The notes under the pieces were generated by a model. The model was given only the letters and a program-made list of their open reading frames with translations, had not been told where the DNA came from and did not search any database. The position numbers and the translations under genes are program-made. Shown here piece after piece: positions 7,454 through 14,912 of a stretch of 26,168 nucleotides of DNA. Each line of letters begins with the position of its first letter. Position 1 is the first letter of the stretch. The DNA comes from an uncultured Collinsella sp. GTDB taxonomy: Bacteria > Actinomycetota > Coriobacteriia > Coriobacteriales > Coriobacteriaceae. Where the stretch lies: positions 1-26,168 of the forward strand of contig CALDWI010000033.1 of NCBI GenBank assembly GCA_937923795.1, read 5' to 3'.

Positions 7454-8308
7454 ATGGGCAAAGCACTCAAGCGCTGGTGGCCGCTCTTTATGCTGCCCAC
7501 GTGCCTGGCGTTTATGATCGGGTTCGTGATCCCTTTTATCCAGGGCTTCTATCTCTCGTTCTGCCAGTTTATTACCATTAACAACACGCATTTTGTCGGT
7601 ATCAAGAATTACGTGCGCGCGCTGTCCGATTCGCAGTTTGCTACGTCGTTCTTCTTTACGGTGGCGTTTGCCTTCCTGTCGACGGTGCTTATCAACGTGA
7701 TTGCCCTCGCCATCGCGCAGGCGCTCACCCGCAAGGCGCTCAAGGGCACCAACATCTTCCGTACGATCTTCTTTATGCCTAACCTGATCGGCGGCATCGT
7801 GCTGGGCTACATTTGGCAGATTCTGATCAACTGCCTGCTCTCCAACGTGGGCGCCCAGCTCATCGCCCTTAACTCTGCTGCTGGCTTCTGGGGCCTTATC
7901 ATCCTGACCCTGTGGCAGCAGGTCGGCTACATGATGATTATCTACATCGCTGGTCTGCAGTCCATTCCGTCCGACTACATCGAGGCCGCCAAGGTCGACG
8001 GCGCCACGGCATGGCAGACGTTTTGGAAGGTTAAGATCCCTAACCTGATGCCGACCATCACCATCTGCCTGTTTCTGTCCATCACCAACGGCTTTAAGCT
8101 GTTCGACCAGAACCTCGCCCTTACCGGTGGTGCCCCCGCGCACTCCACCGAGATGCTCGCCCTGAACATCTACAACACGTTCTACTCGCGTGCCGGCATT
8201 GCATGGCAGGGCATTGGCCAGGCCAAGGCAGTCATCTTCTGCATCCTGGTCGTAGCCATCTCCATGATCCAGCTTAAGGCCACGAGGTCCAAGGAGGTGC
8301 AGCAGTAA
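7454..8308 (+). CDS. Sugar ABC transporter permease, MalF/UgpA type
   Basis: The 284-residue inner-membrane protein has about six transmembrane segments (for example at residues ~10-32, ~75-98, ~105-130, ~145-170 and near the C-terminus). The cytoplasmic EAA loop, which contacts the ATPase, runs from Tyr175 (YIEAAKVDGATAWQTFWKV and onward). It would pair with the MalG-type permease that overlaps it. AAAGGA lies just before ATG 7454. The length is that of the short MsmF/UgpA branch and not of enterobacterial MalF, which carries a large periplasmic loop. Confidence 0.93.
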   Translation: MGKALKRWWPLFMLPTCLAFMIGFVIPFIQGFYLSFCQFITINNTHFVGIKNYVRALSDSQFATSFFFTVAFAFLSTVLINVIALAIAQALTRKALKGTNIFRTIFFMPNLIGGIVLGYIWQILINCLLSNVGAQLIALNSAAGFWGLIILTLWQQVGYMMIIYIAGLQSIPSDYIEAAKVDGATAWQTFWKVKIPNLMPTITICLFLSITNGFKLFDQNLALTGGAPAHSTEMLALNIYNTFYSRAGIAWQGIGQAKAVIFCILVVAISMIQLKATRSKEVQQ

Positions 8309-9147
8309 TGAAACGCGATAAGGTTATCAACCGCGCGCTCTCGATCTTCTTTACGATTCTGTCGCTCGCGTGGATCTACCCCGTGTTCATGATTGCGCTC
8401 AATTCCTTTAAGAAAGCGACCGCAATCAGCACCACCACGGCGTTCGATCTGCTCACGCCCGAGACGTTCAACGGCCTTGCAAACTACCTGCACGCTCTTA
8501 ACGAGCAGGGCTTTGCCTCGGCATTTATGTACTCGCTCATCATCACGGTCACGTCGGTCGTGCTGATTCTGGTGTGCTGCTCCATGTGCGCTTGGTACGT
8601 GGTGCGCGTCAACAGCAAGATCTCGAACTTCTTCTATTACCTGTTCGTGTTCTCGATGGTCGTGCCGTTCCAGATGCTCATGTTCACGCTGTCCAATTTG
8701 GCGGACCGCATCGGCTTCAACACGCCGTTCAACATCTGCTTTATCTATCTGGGCTTTGGCGCGGGCCTGGCGGTCTTTATGTTCGCCGGTTTTGTAAAGA
8801 ACATCCCGCTCGAGATCGAGGAGGCGGCCATGATTGACGGCTGCAACCCGGTCCAGGTGTTCTTTAAGATCGTCCTTCCCATCATGAAGCCCACCTATCT
8901 TTCGGTCGGCATTCTCGAGACCATGTGGGTCTGGAACGACTATCTGCTGCCCTACCTTACCCTCGACTCCACCAAGTACAAGACCATTCCTATCTTGATC
9001 CAGTACTTCCGCGGCGGCTACGGCCACGTCGAGCTCGGGCCCATGATGGCCTGCATCATGATGGTCGTTATCCCCATCGTCATCATGTACATCCTCTGCC
9101 AGAAGTACATCATCGACGGCGTGGTGGCGGGTGCCGTCAAGGGCTGA
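8308..9147 (+). CDS. Sugar ABC transporter permease, MalG/UgpE type
   Basis: The second permease subunit has 279 residues and about six transmembrane helices. Its EAA loop begins at Glu172 (EAAMIDGCNPVQVFFKI). Its ATG shares one base with the stop codon of the preceding gene (TAATG), and AAGGAGG in the end of that gene serves as ribosome-binding site, so the two permeases are translationally coupled. It would form the membrane heterodimer of the importer with the MalF-type protein. Confidence 0.93.
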   Translation: MKRDKVINRALSIFFTILSLAWIYPVFMIALNSFKKATAISTTTAFDLLTPETFNGLANYLHALNEQGFASAFMYSLIITVTSVVLILVCCSMCAWYVVRVNSKISNFFYYLFVFSMVVPFQMLMFTLSNLADRIGFNTPFNICFIYLGFGAGLAVFMFAGFVKNIPLEIEEAAMIDGCNPVQVFFKIVLPIMKPTYLSVGILETMWVWNDYLLPYLTLDSTKYKTIPILIQYFRGGYGHVELGPMMACIMMVVIPIVIMYILCQKYIIDGVVAGAVKG

Positions 9148-9171
9148 TGCCGTAACTGTTTTGCAAGTTTC

Positions 9172-9197
9172 TGCGGCGCCCTCAACATGGCGCCGCA
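9172..9197 (+). repeat. Intra-operon hairpin between permease and ATPase genes
   Basis: A perfect 9-bp stem TGCGGCGCC/GGCGCCGCA with an 8-base loop lies 18 bases before the ATPase start. There is no T-run. It probably shapes mRNA processing or the relative dosage of the ATPase. Confidence 0.55.
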
Positions 9198-9214
9198 TAT
9201 CGAAAGGTAAAGAC

Positions 9215-10414
9215 ATGGCCGAGATCGTTCTCAAACATGTTCAGAAGGTGTATCCCAACACCGAGTCCAAAAAGAAGGGCTTCTTTGGCAAAAAGAAGAA
9301 GACCGAGGAGAAGAAGCACAACCTCAAGGTTACCGAGGACGGCGTGCTCGCTGTAGAGGACTTCAACCTCACCGTTCACGACCAGGAGTTCATCGTCCTC
9401 GTTGGCCCCTCTGGCTGCGGTAAGTCCACGACGATGCGCATGGTCGCCGGCCTGGAGGACATCACCTCGGGCGATGTGCTCATCGATGGCAAGCGCGTCA
9501 ACGATGTGGCGCCCAAGGACCGCGACATCGCCATGGTGTTCCAGAGCTACGCTCTGTACCCCAACATGACGGTATACGAGAACATGGCGTTTACGCTCGA
9601 GCTCAAGAAGGTCCCCAAAGACGAGATCGACCGCAAGGTTCGCTCCGCTGCCGAGATCCTGGGTATCACCGAGTACCTCGACCGTAAGCCCAAGGCGCTT
9701 TCGGGCGGCCAGCGCCAGCGCGTCGCTATCGGCCGCGCCATCGTGCGTGACCCCAAGGTCTTCCTGATGGACGAGCCGCTGTCCAACCTGGACGCCAAGC
9801 TGCGTAACCAGATGCGTGCCGAGCTCATCAAGCTGCGCCACGAGATCAAGGGCACGTTCATCTACGTCACCCACGACCAGACCGAGGCCATGACCCTCGG
9901 CGATCGCATCGTGGTCATGAAGGACGGCGTCGTCCAGCAGATTGCCACCCCGCAGGAGGTCTTCAACCATCCCGCGAACATCTTCGTCGCCGGCTTTATC
10001 GGTGTGCCGCAGATGAACTTCTTCGATGCCCAGCTGGTGCGCTCGGGCAACGGCTTCACCGTCAAGACCGAGGATATGAACGTGGCGCTCGCCCCCGAGA
10101 CCTGCGCTCAGCTTGCTCTCAACTGGGACGGCGGCGACGTGAAGGAGATAACGGCCGGCGTGCGCCCCGAGCAGATTCTGCTTGCCGACAAGGACGAGGA
10201 GGGTGCGCTCCAGGGTACCGTCGAGGTGACCGAGCTCATGGGTTCGACCGAGCATGTTCACGTGACCGCTCCCGATGGCCAGTTCGTCCTGATCATTCCC
10301 GTTGTCGACCTTGAGGCCAAGGGTGCGCTCAAGGCGGGCGACTCCATCTGGTTCAAGTTCGAGAAGAACGCGACCCATCTCTTCGATAAGGTGTCTGGCA
10401 AGAACCTTATCTAG
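9215..10414 (+). CDS. Sugar ABC transporter ATP-binding protein, MalK/MsmX/UgpC type
   Basis: The 399-residue ATPase powers the importer encoded just upstream. Walker A is GPSGCGKST (64-72), the Q-loop is at Gln110, the signature LSGGQ is at 162-166, and Walker B is VFLMDE (182-187) with D-loop NLD and switch His in YVTHDQTEA. The C-terminal ~150 residues form the TOBE/regulatory domain. Between the first beta strand and Walker A there is a lysine-rich insertion (about residues 19-45, including KKKGFFGKKKK) that enterobacterial MalK lacks. ATG 9215 is preceded by GAAAGG; an earlier in-frame ATG (9131) would run back into malG and has no comparable site. Such ATPases can serve several importers in one cell. 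Confidence 0.93.
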   Translation: MAEIVLKHVQKVYPNTESKKKGFFGKKKKTEEKKHNLKVTEDGVLAVEDFNLTVHDQEFIVLVGPSGCGKSTTMRMVAGLEDITSGDVLIDGKRVNDVAPKDRDIAMVFQSYALYPNMTVYENMAFTLELKKVPKDEIDRKVRSAAEILGITEYLDRKPKALSGGQRQRVAIGRAIVRDPKVFLMDEPLSNLDAKLRNQMRAELIKLRHEIKGTFIYVTHDQTEAMTLGDRIVVMKDGVVQQIATPQEVFNHPANIFVAGFIGVPQMNFFDAQLVRSGNGFTVKTEDMNVALAPETCAQLALNWDGGDVKEITAGVRPEQILLADKDEEGALQGTVEVTELMGSTEHVHVTAPDGQFVLIIPVVDLEAKGALKAGDSIWFKFEKNATHLFDKVSGKNLI

Positions 10415-10482
10415 GCCCGGTGCATCCGGACCCTCCCTTTGGGCGACTGCGGTATTGCCATCCTTTTGCCGCGGTCACATAT

Positions 10483-10526
10483 AAGGCTCCCCTCCCGTCC
10501 ACTGGGCGAGAGGGGAGCCTTTCTTT
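10483..10526 (+). terminator. Rho-independent terminator of the ABC operon
   Basis: A perfect 12-bp stem AAGGCTCCCCTC/GAGGGGAGCCTT (10483-10494 with 10510-10521) is followed by TTCTTT. It lies about 70 bp after the ATPase stop codon. Confidence 0.85.
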
Positions 10527-10551
10527 GTGTTGGGACCGTTCGTCTGTCAGT

Positions 10552-10612
10552 TTGTCTCAATCTGTAACAGGAGGAGGGCCAAATTGGGTCTAGATGTTAC
10601 AGATTGAGACAA
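10552..10612. repeat. Inverted repeat A of a tandem pair: 18-bp arms, 25-nt loop
   Basis: A perfect 18-bp inverted repeat (10552-10569 with 10595-10612) centred on TCTCAATCTGTAACA encloses exactly 25 bases. Its arms are close in sequence to those of the next repeat. It does not look like a terminator, since no T-run follows, and it codes for no protein. Confidence 0.8.
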
Positions 10613-10633
10613 CGTCGAGCTGCCTGTCCTTTC

Positions 10634-10690
10634 ATCTCGATCTGTAACACGAAGAACTGTTTTCGGCAGTTACCTGTTACAGATCGAGAT
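10634..10690. repeat. Inverted repeat B of a tandem pair: 16-bp arms, 25-nt loop
   Basis: A perfect 16-bp inverted repeat (10634-10649 with 10675-10690; ATCTCGATCTGTAACA) again encloses exactly 25 bases, which contain a small inner stem AACTG/CAGTT. The arms differ from repeat A at only one of the 14 core positions (CTCAATCTGTAACA versus CTCGATCTGTAACA). Confidence 0.8.
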
Positions 10691-10731
10691 TGTTTGGTCG
10701 AGACAAACCATAGACCGGCGTATCGGCACAA

Positions 10732-10763
10732 AAAGCGGAGCCGCGTTGCCGCGACTCCGCTTT
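10732..10763 (-). terminator. Rho-independent terminator of the phosphorylase gene
   Basis: The stem AAAGCGGAG/CTCCGCTTT (10732-10740 with 10755-10763) has further pairing inside (CGCG/CGCG). On the minus strand it ends in TTTT. It lies 27 bp past the glgP stop codon. Confidence 0.8.
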
Positions 10764-10789
10764 CAAGAGGATGGGTAAAGAAAACGAAA

Positions 10790-13057
10790 TTAGCTCAGGT
10801 GCCAAATCTCGTCGTTGTACTGGGAAATCGTGCGGTCGGACGAGAAGGTGCCGGCGTTAGCGATGTTGATGAGCGCCTTGCGCATCCAGGCGTCCTGGTC
10901 CTCGTAGTCGGCCAGCACGCGCTCCTTGATCTGGATGTACTCCTCAATGTCGAGCAGGGCCATAAACCAGTCCTTGCCCTTAATGTCGTCGTGCAGGCGC
11001 TGCAGACGCTCGGCATTGCCGGTCGCCATAAAGGCGGGGTTGGTGATAAAGTCCACCAGCAGCTTGATACCGGGCTTGCGGTAGAGTGCGCCGGCGTTAT
11101 AGCTGCCGTCGGCGTAGAGCTGCTCGACCTGCTTGGAAGAGGCACCAAAGGTGTAGATGTTCTCGTCACCTACGAGTTCGGCGATCTCGACATTGGCACC
11201 GTCAAGCGTGCACAGGGTTAAAGCACCGTTGAGCATGAACTTCATGTTGGAAGTGCCGCTCGCCTCCTTGGAGGCCAGGCTGATCTGCTCGGAGATATCG
11301 GCGGCGGGGATCACGCGCTCGGCAGCAGTGACGTTGTAGTTCTCGATCATGACAACCTGCAGGTAGGGGGCCACATCGGGATCGTTTGCGATCCACTGCG
11401 ACAGTGTCAGGATCAGATGGATGATGTCCTGGGCGATGGTGTAGGCAGGTGCTGCCTTGCCGCCAAAGATGATGGTGACGGGATGCTTAGGTCTATTGCC
11501 GTTCTTGATGTCGAGATACTTCCAGATGATGTAGAGCGCGAGCATCTGCTGGCGCTTGTACTCGTGGATACGCTTGACCTGAACATCGATGATGGCGTTG
11601 GAGGGAATGGTCACACCCTGCTCGAGCGCCATGAACTGGCGCATGATGGTCTTGGCCTCGGCCTTGGTGGCGGCCAGGCGCTCAAGAACATCCTTGTCGT
11701 TAGCGAATTCGGCGAGCTTGCTCAGGTCGCCGGTGCTGCGCCAATCGGTGCCGATTACATCGTCGAGCAGGCTGGCGAGCGCGGGGTTGGCGCCGTGGAT
11801 CCAACGGCGGAAGGTGATGCCGTTGGTCTTGTTGGAGAACTTCTCGGGATAGATCTCGTAGAACGGGTGAAGCTCGGTGTCCTCCAGAATCTTGGTGTGG
11901 AGCGCGGCGACGCCGTTGATGGAGAAGCCAAAGTGGATGTCCATGTGAGCCATGTGGACGGTGTCGTGCTCGTCGATGATGGCGACGCGCGGATCATCGT
12001 GCTCGGCCTTGGCAACCTCGTCGAGCTTGACGATGATGTCGGCGATGGCAGGCGAGACCTTCTGCAGGCTGGCGAGCGGCCACTTCTCGAGTGCCTCGGC
12101 AAGGATCGTATGGTTGGTGTAGGCGACCATGGAGCGCACGATGGTAACGGCCTCGTCAAACTCGATGTCGTGCTCGGTGGTGAGCAGGCGGATGAGCTCG
12201 GGAATGACCATGGTGGGGTGCGTGTCGTTGATCTGGACCACGGCGTAGTCGGCCAGATCGTGCAGGTTGCTGCCGCGCTCGACGGCCTCGTCGATCAGGA
12301 GTTGGGCGGCGTTGCTCACCATGAAGTACTCCTGGTAGACACGAAGCAGGCGGCCCTGCTCGTCGGAATCATCCGGATAGAGGAACAAGGTGAGGTTCTT
12401 GGCGATCTTCGTCTTATCGAAGTCGATGGAGCTGCCGGGGACCAGGCCGTCGTCGACACTTGCCAGGTCAAACAGACGCAGGCGGTTCTTGGTGGGCTGG
12501 CCGTAACCGGGCACATCGATGTTGACGAGCTTGGAGGTGACGGCAAAATCGCCAAACTCGACGGTGTAGGAACGGTCGTCATCGATCAGGATGTCCTGCT
12601 CGCCAAGCCATTCGTCGGGGACGGCCTTCTGCTGATTGTCGACAAAGCGCTGACGGAACAGGCCGTAATGGTAATTGAGGCCCACACCGTCGCCGGTAAG
12701 GCCCAGCGTGGCAATGGAATCCAAGAAGCACGCGGCCAGGCGACCCAGGCCGCCGTTGCCCAGCGACGGTTCGACCTCAAATTCCTCAATCTTGTTGAGG
12801 TCGTGGCCGGCAGCGGTGAGCTGGTCTTTGACCTCGGCATAGATGCCAAGGTCGATCATGTTGTTGATCAGCAGTTTGCCAATCAAAAACTCAGCAGAGA
12901 TGTAATAGAGCTTTTTCTTGCCATTGTTGAGCGGGCAGGCGGCGGAGCGCTCCTGTACGAGCTTGACCAGCAGTTTGTAAATGTGGCGGTCATCGAGTTG
13001 CTCGAGCGAAGTTCCAAAGGACTGCTCGGCAAGATCCGCAAGATCGATACGGGGCAT
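10790..13057 (-). CDS. glgP: Glycogen/alpha-glucan phosphorylase
   Basis: The enzyme releases glucose-1-phosphate from the non-reducing ends of glycogen or maltodextrin using phosphate and pyridoxal phosphate (GT35). It has 755 residues, slightly shorter than the 800-odd of enterobacterial forms because the N-terminus is trimmed. Recognisable blocks are YYISAEFLIGKLL, PSLGNGGLGRLAACFLDS, INDTHPT, NKTNGITFRRW, VKRIHEYKRQ and EASGTSNMKF, in which Lys606 would hold the cofactor. AGGAGG lies seven bases before ATG 13057. It follows malQ on the same strand by 129 bp with a hairpin between them, so they may be partly co-transcribed. It would degrade the linear glucans produced by MalQ or stored glycogen. 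The C-terminus ends with a terminator. Confidence 0.96.
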   Translation of the reverse strand: MPRIDLADLAEQSFGTSLEQLDDRHIYKLLVKLVQERSAACPLNNGKKKLYYISAEFLIGKLLINNMIDLGIYAEVKDQLTAAGHDLNKIEEFEVEPSLGNGGLGRLAACFLDSIATLGLTGDGVGLNYHYGLFRQRFVDNQQKAVPDEWLGEQDILIDDDRSYTVEFGDFAVTSKLVNIDVPGYGQPTKNRLRLFDLASVDDGLVPGSSIDFDKTKIAKNLTLFLYPDDSDEQGRLLRVYQEYFMVSNAAQLLIDEAVERGSNLHDLADYAVVQINDTHPTMVIPELIRLLTTEHDIEFDEAVTIVRSMVAYTNHTILAEALEKWPLASLQKVSPAIADIIVKLDEVAKAEHDDPRVAIIDEHDTVHMAHMDIHFGFSINGVAALHTKILEDTELHPFYEIYPEKFSNKTNGITFRRWIHGANPALASLLDDVIGTDWRSTGDLSKLAEFANDKDVLERLAATKAEAKTIMRQFMALEQGVTIPSNAIIDVQVKRIHEYKRQQMLALYIIWKYLDIKNGNRPKHPVTIIFGGKAAPAYTIAQDIIHLILTLSQWIANDPDVAPYLQVVMIENYNVTAAERVIPAADISEQISLASKEASGTSNMKFMLNGALTLCTLDGANVEIAELVGDENIYTFGASSKQVEQLYADGSYNAGALYRKPGIKLLVDFITNPAFMATGNAERLQRLHDDIKGKDWFMALLDIEEYIQIKERVLADYEDQDAWMRKALINIANAGTFSSDRTISQYNDEIWHLS

Positions 13058-13104
13058 GTTTCCTCCTGTGGTGAGTTGACGACATGTCAGAAATTCAAAA
13101 GAAG

Positions 13105-13138
13105 CCCGCGCGAGGGGATTGGGGTGGCCTCGCGCGGG
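13105..13138 (-). terminator. Hairpin terminator or attenuator between malQ and glgP
   Basis: A perfect 11-bp stem CCCGCGCGAGG/CCTCGCGCGGG has a 12-base loop. On the minus strand it is followed by CTTCTTTTGA, a moderate T-run. It probably reduces transcription from malQ into glgP. Confidence 0.7.
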
Positions 13139-13186
13139 AAAAGCGGTCGCGTCCGCACGGTGGGGTGAGGTCGGGCGCGGTGGCTC

Positions 13187-14692
13187 CTATTGAGGAAGCT
13201 CGATTTCGGCTTCCGACGGGATGCGGAAGTAGGTCTCGGTCCAGTCGGTGAGTTTGTGCTCGAGCTCGCGGGTGATGGCGCCGTCGAGCATGCGCCAGGT
13301 CCAGTTGCCGCCCAGCGTGGCAGGGGTGTTGATGCGCGCCTCGTTGCCCAAGTTGAGCAGGTCCTGCATGGTGTAGATGCACGTGTCGCTCACGCTGGCG
13401 GCGATGGTGCGATTGAGTGCATCTGCCATGGGTTCGCCAGCCTGCTGATGGGTGTACAGGGCTGCCTGCTCGCGCTGACGCGGGGTGGCCGTTCCCTCAA
13501 ACCAACCGCGCGCCGTTTCGTTGTCGTGGGTGCCCACATAGGCGACGGTGTTGACGATGTAGTTATGCGGCAGGTAGTACGAGTTGGTGCCCTCAAAGGC
13601 AAACTGCAGGATCTTCATGCCGGGAAAGCCCGAGTTGTCGCGCATGTCGATGACGCCGGGGGTGAGGAAGCCCAGGTCCTCGGCGATGATGGGCAGCGTG
13701 CCGAGCTTTTCCTCGAGTGTCTTGAAGAACTTGAGGCCGGGACCCTGCGTCCACGAACCGTAGGACGAATCGGGCGAGGAGAACGGCACCTCCCAATAGG
13801 CTTCGAAGCCGCGGAAGTGATCCAGGCGGATGACGTCGTACATATCGAGTGCGGCGCGAATGCGGCCTTCCCACCAGGAGAAACCGTCGGACTCCATGGC
13901 GTCCCAGTCGTAGATGGGGTTGCCCCAGTACTGGCCGGTGGCCGAGAACTGATCGGGCGGCGTTCCCGCGACGCTCACGGGATTGCCGGCGGCGTCGATC
14001 TTAAAGAGCTCAGGTGTCGCCCACATCTCGACGGAATCACGCGAGACATAGATGGGCAAATCTCCGATGATGAGAATGTCGCGCTCGTTGGCATAGGCCT
14101 TGAGGCGGCTCCACTGGCGATCGAAGAAGTACTGCGTCATCTGGTGGTAGAGCATGCGCTCGGGATGGGCGGCGCAGATCTTGCTGGATGCCTCGCCGCG
14201 GGTGCGGAGCTCCGCGGGCCACTCCCAAAAGGCCTTGAGACCGCACTCCTCTTTGACGGTCATGAACTCGCAGTAGGGGATGAGCCAGTCCTCGTTGGCC
14301 TGGATAAAGTCATCGAAATCGGCCGGCTTGTCGGCAGCAAAGCGTTCAGCGGCTCGGTCGAGAATCTGACGGCGGCCGCCAAAGATGGCACCGTAGTCGA
14401 CATTGCTGGGGTCGGATCCCAGATACACACCATCGATATCGCGCTGCTCCAGATAGCCGGCCTCGATAAGCTCGGCAAAGTCGATAAAGTTGGGGTTGCC
14501 TGCGCGGGCCGAGAACGACTGATAGGGCGAATCGCCATAGCTGGTCGTCGTAAGGGGCAGAATCTGCCAATAATGTTGTTTGCACGAGGCGAGGAAATCG
14601 ACGAAGTCGTAGGCATTCCAGCCAAAGCCGCCGATTCCGTATGGTCCGGGCAGAGATGAGACGGGCATGAGGACGCCGCTTGCACGCTCCAT
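13187..14692 (-). CDS. malQ: 4-alpha-glucanotransferase (amylomaltase, GH77)
   Basis: The enzyme moves maltosyl and longer units between alpha-1,4-glucans, releasing glucose and building chains that the phosphorylase can use. Typical GH77 blocks are present: an N-terminal RASGVLMPVSSLPGPYGIG, the catalytic Asp in VIRLDHFRGF, the acid/base Glu in IIAEDLGFLTP, and the third catalytic Asp in VGTHDNETARGW. I chose ATG 14692 (501 residues), preceded by GGTGAG, because amylomaltases normally begin at this point. A GTG at 14773 would add 27 residues with no family similarity and lies almost on the predicted transcription start (TACAAT at 14778-14783). A TreR-type site lies upstream. Confidence 0.94.
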   Translation of the reverse strand: MERASGVLMPVSSLPGPYGIGGFGWNAYDFVDFLASCKQHYWQILPLTTTSYGDSPYQSFSARAGNPNFIDFAELIEAGYLEQRDIDGVYLGSDPSNVDYGAIFGGRRQILDRAAERFAADKPADFDDFIQANEDWLIPYCEFMTVKEECGLKAFWEWPAELRTRGEASSKICAAHPERMLYHQMTQYFFDRQWSRLKAYANERDILIIGDLPIYVSRDSVEMWATPELFKIDAAGNPVSVAGTPPDQFSATGQYWGNPIYDWDAMESDGFSWWEGRIRAALDMYDVIRLDHFRGFEAYWEVPFSSPDSSYGSWTQGPGLKFFKTLEEKLGTLPIIAEDLGFLTPGVIDMRDNSGFPGMKILQFAFEGTNSYYLPHNYIVNTVAYVGTHDNETARGWFEGTATPRQREQAALYTHQQAGEPMADALNRTIAASVSDTCIYTMQDLLNLGNEARINTPATLGGNWTWRMLDGAITRELEHKLTDWTETYFRIPSEAEIELPQ

Positions 14693-14777
14693 GAATGCGC
14701 TCACCAACCTTCTTGTTGTGGGGTCGGCCTGCCGATGGGTGTGCAGTCCGCCTCCGGTGTTCTGATTCGACACGCCT

Positions 14778-14783
14778 ATTGTA
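14778..14783 (-). promoter_or_regulatory. Probable -10 box of malQ
   Basis: TACAAT on the minus strand matches five of six positions of TATAAT. The region 17 bases upstream (GTACAT) is a poor -35. The operator-like palindrome lies within the spacer. This places the transcript start near 14771 and favours translation from ATG 14692. Confidence 0.45.
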
Positions 14784-14790
14784 AAACATG

Positions 14791-14802
14791 TTGTTTAAAC
14801 AT
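14791..14802. promoter_or_regulatory. Candidate TreR-type operator before malQ
   Basis: TTGTTTAAACAT matches 11 of 12 positions of TTGTTTAAACAA and is embedded in a larger near-palindrome ACATGT-TGTTTAA-ACATGT. It contains the same GTTTAAAC core as the two sites around the PTS and regulator genes about 10 kb away. It overlaps the predicted promoter spacer, so binding would repress. Confidence 0.5.
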
Positions 14803-14861
14803 GTACAGGCAAGATAAAAAAGTTGGTCGATTTTCGGCAAATGGCTACATGCCATGAAAAA

Positions 14862-14890
14862 GCCCCGACCTCACAACGTGAGATCGGGGC
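14862..14890 (-). terminator. Rho-independent terminator of galE
   Basis: A 13-bp stem with one mismatch (14862-14874 with 14878-14890) and a tight loop is followed on the minus strand by TTTTT. It lies 22 bp after the galE stop. Confidence 0.85.
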
Positions 14891-14912
14891 AAGAGCGGTA
14901 TGTAAGTTTTTG

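Noticed and set aside
10552..10690. CRISPR array interpretation of the CTGTAACA repeats
   Set aside because: The repeats are inverted pairs with 25-nt loops, only two units exist, and there are no cas genes.
11417..13168. Open frame of more than 580 codons antisense to the phosphorylase gene
   Set aside because: High-GC codon bias keeps the opposite strand open. The translation is Gly/Val/Asp/Leu-rich without domains, and the minus-strand frame has clear glgP motifs.
13190..14659. Long plus-strand frame opposite malQ
   Set aside because: No domain is recognisable, and all GH77 catalytic motifs are on the minus strand.
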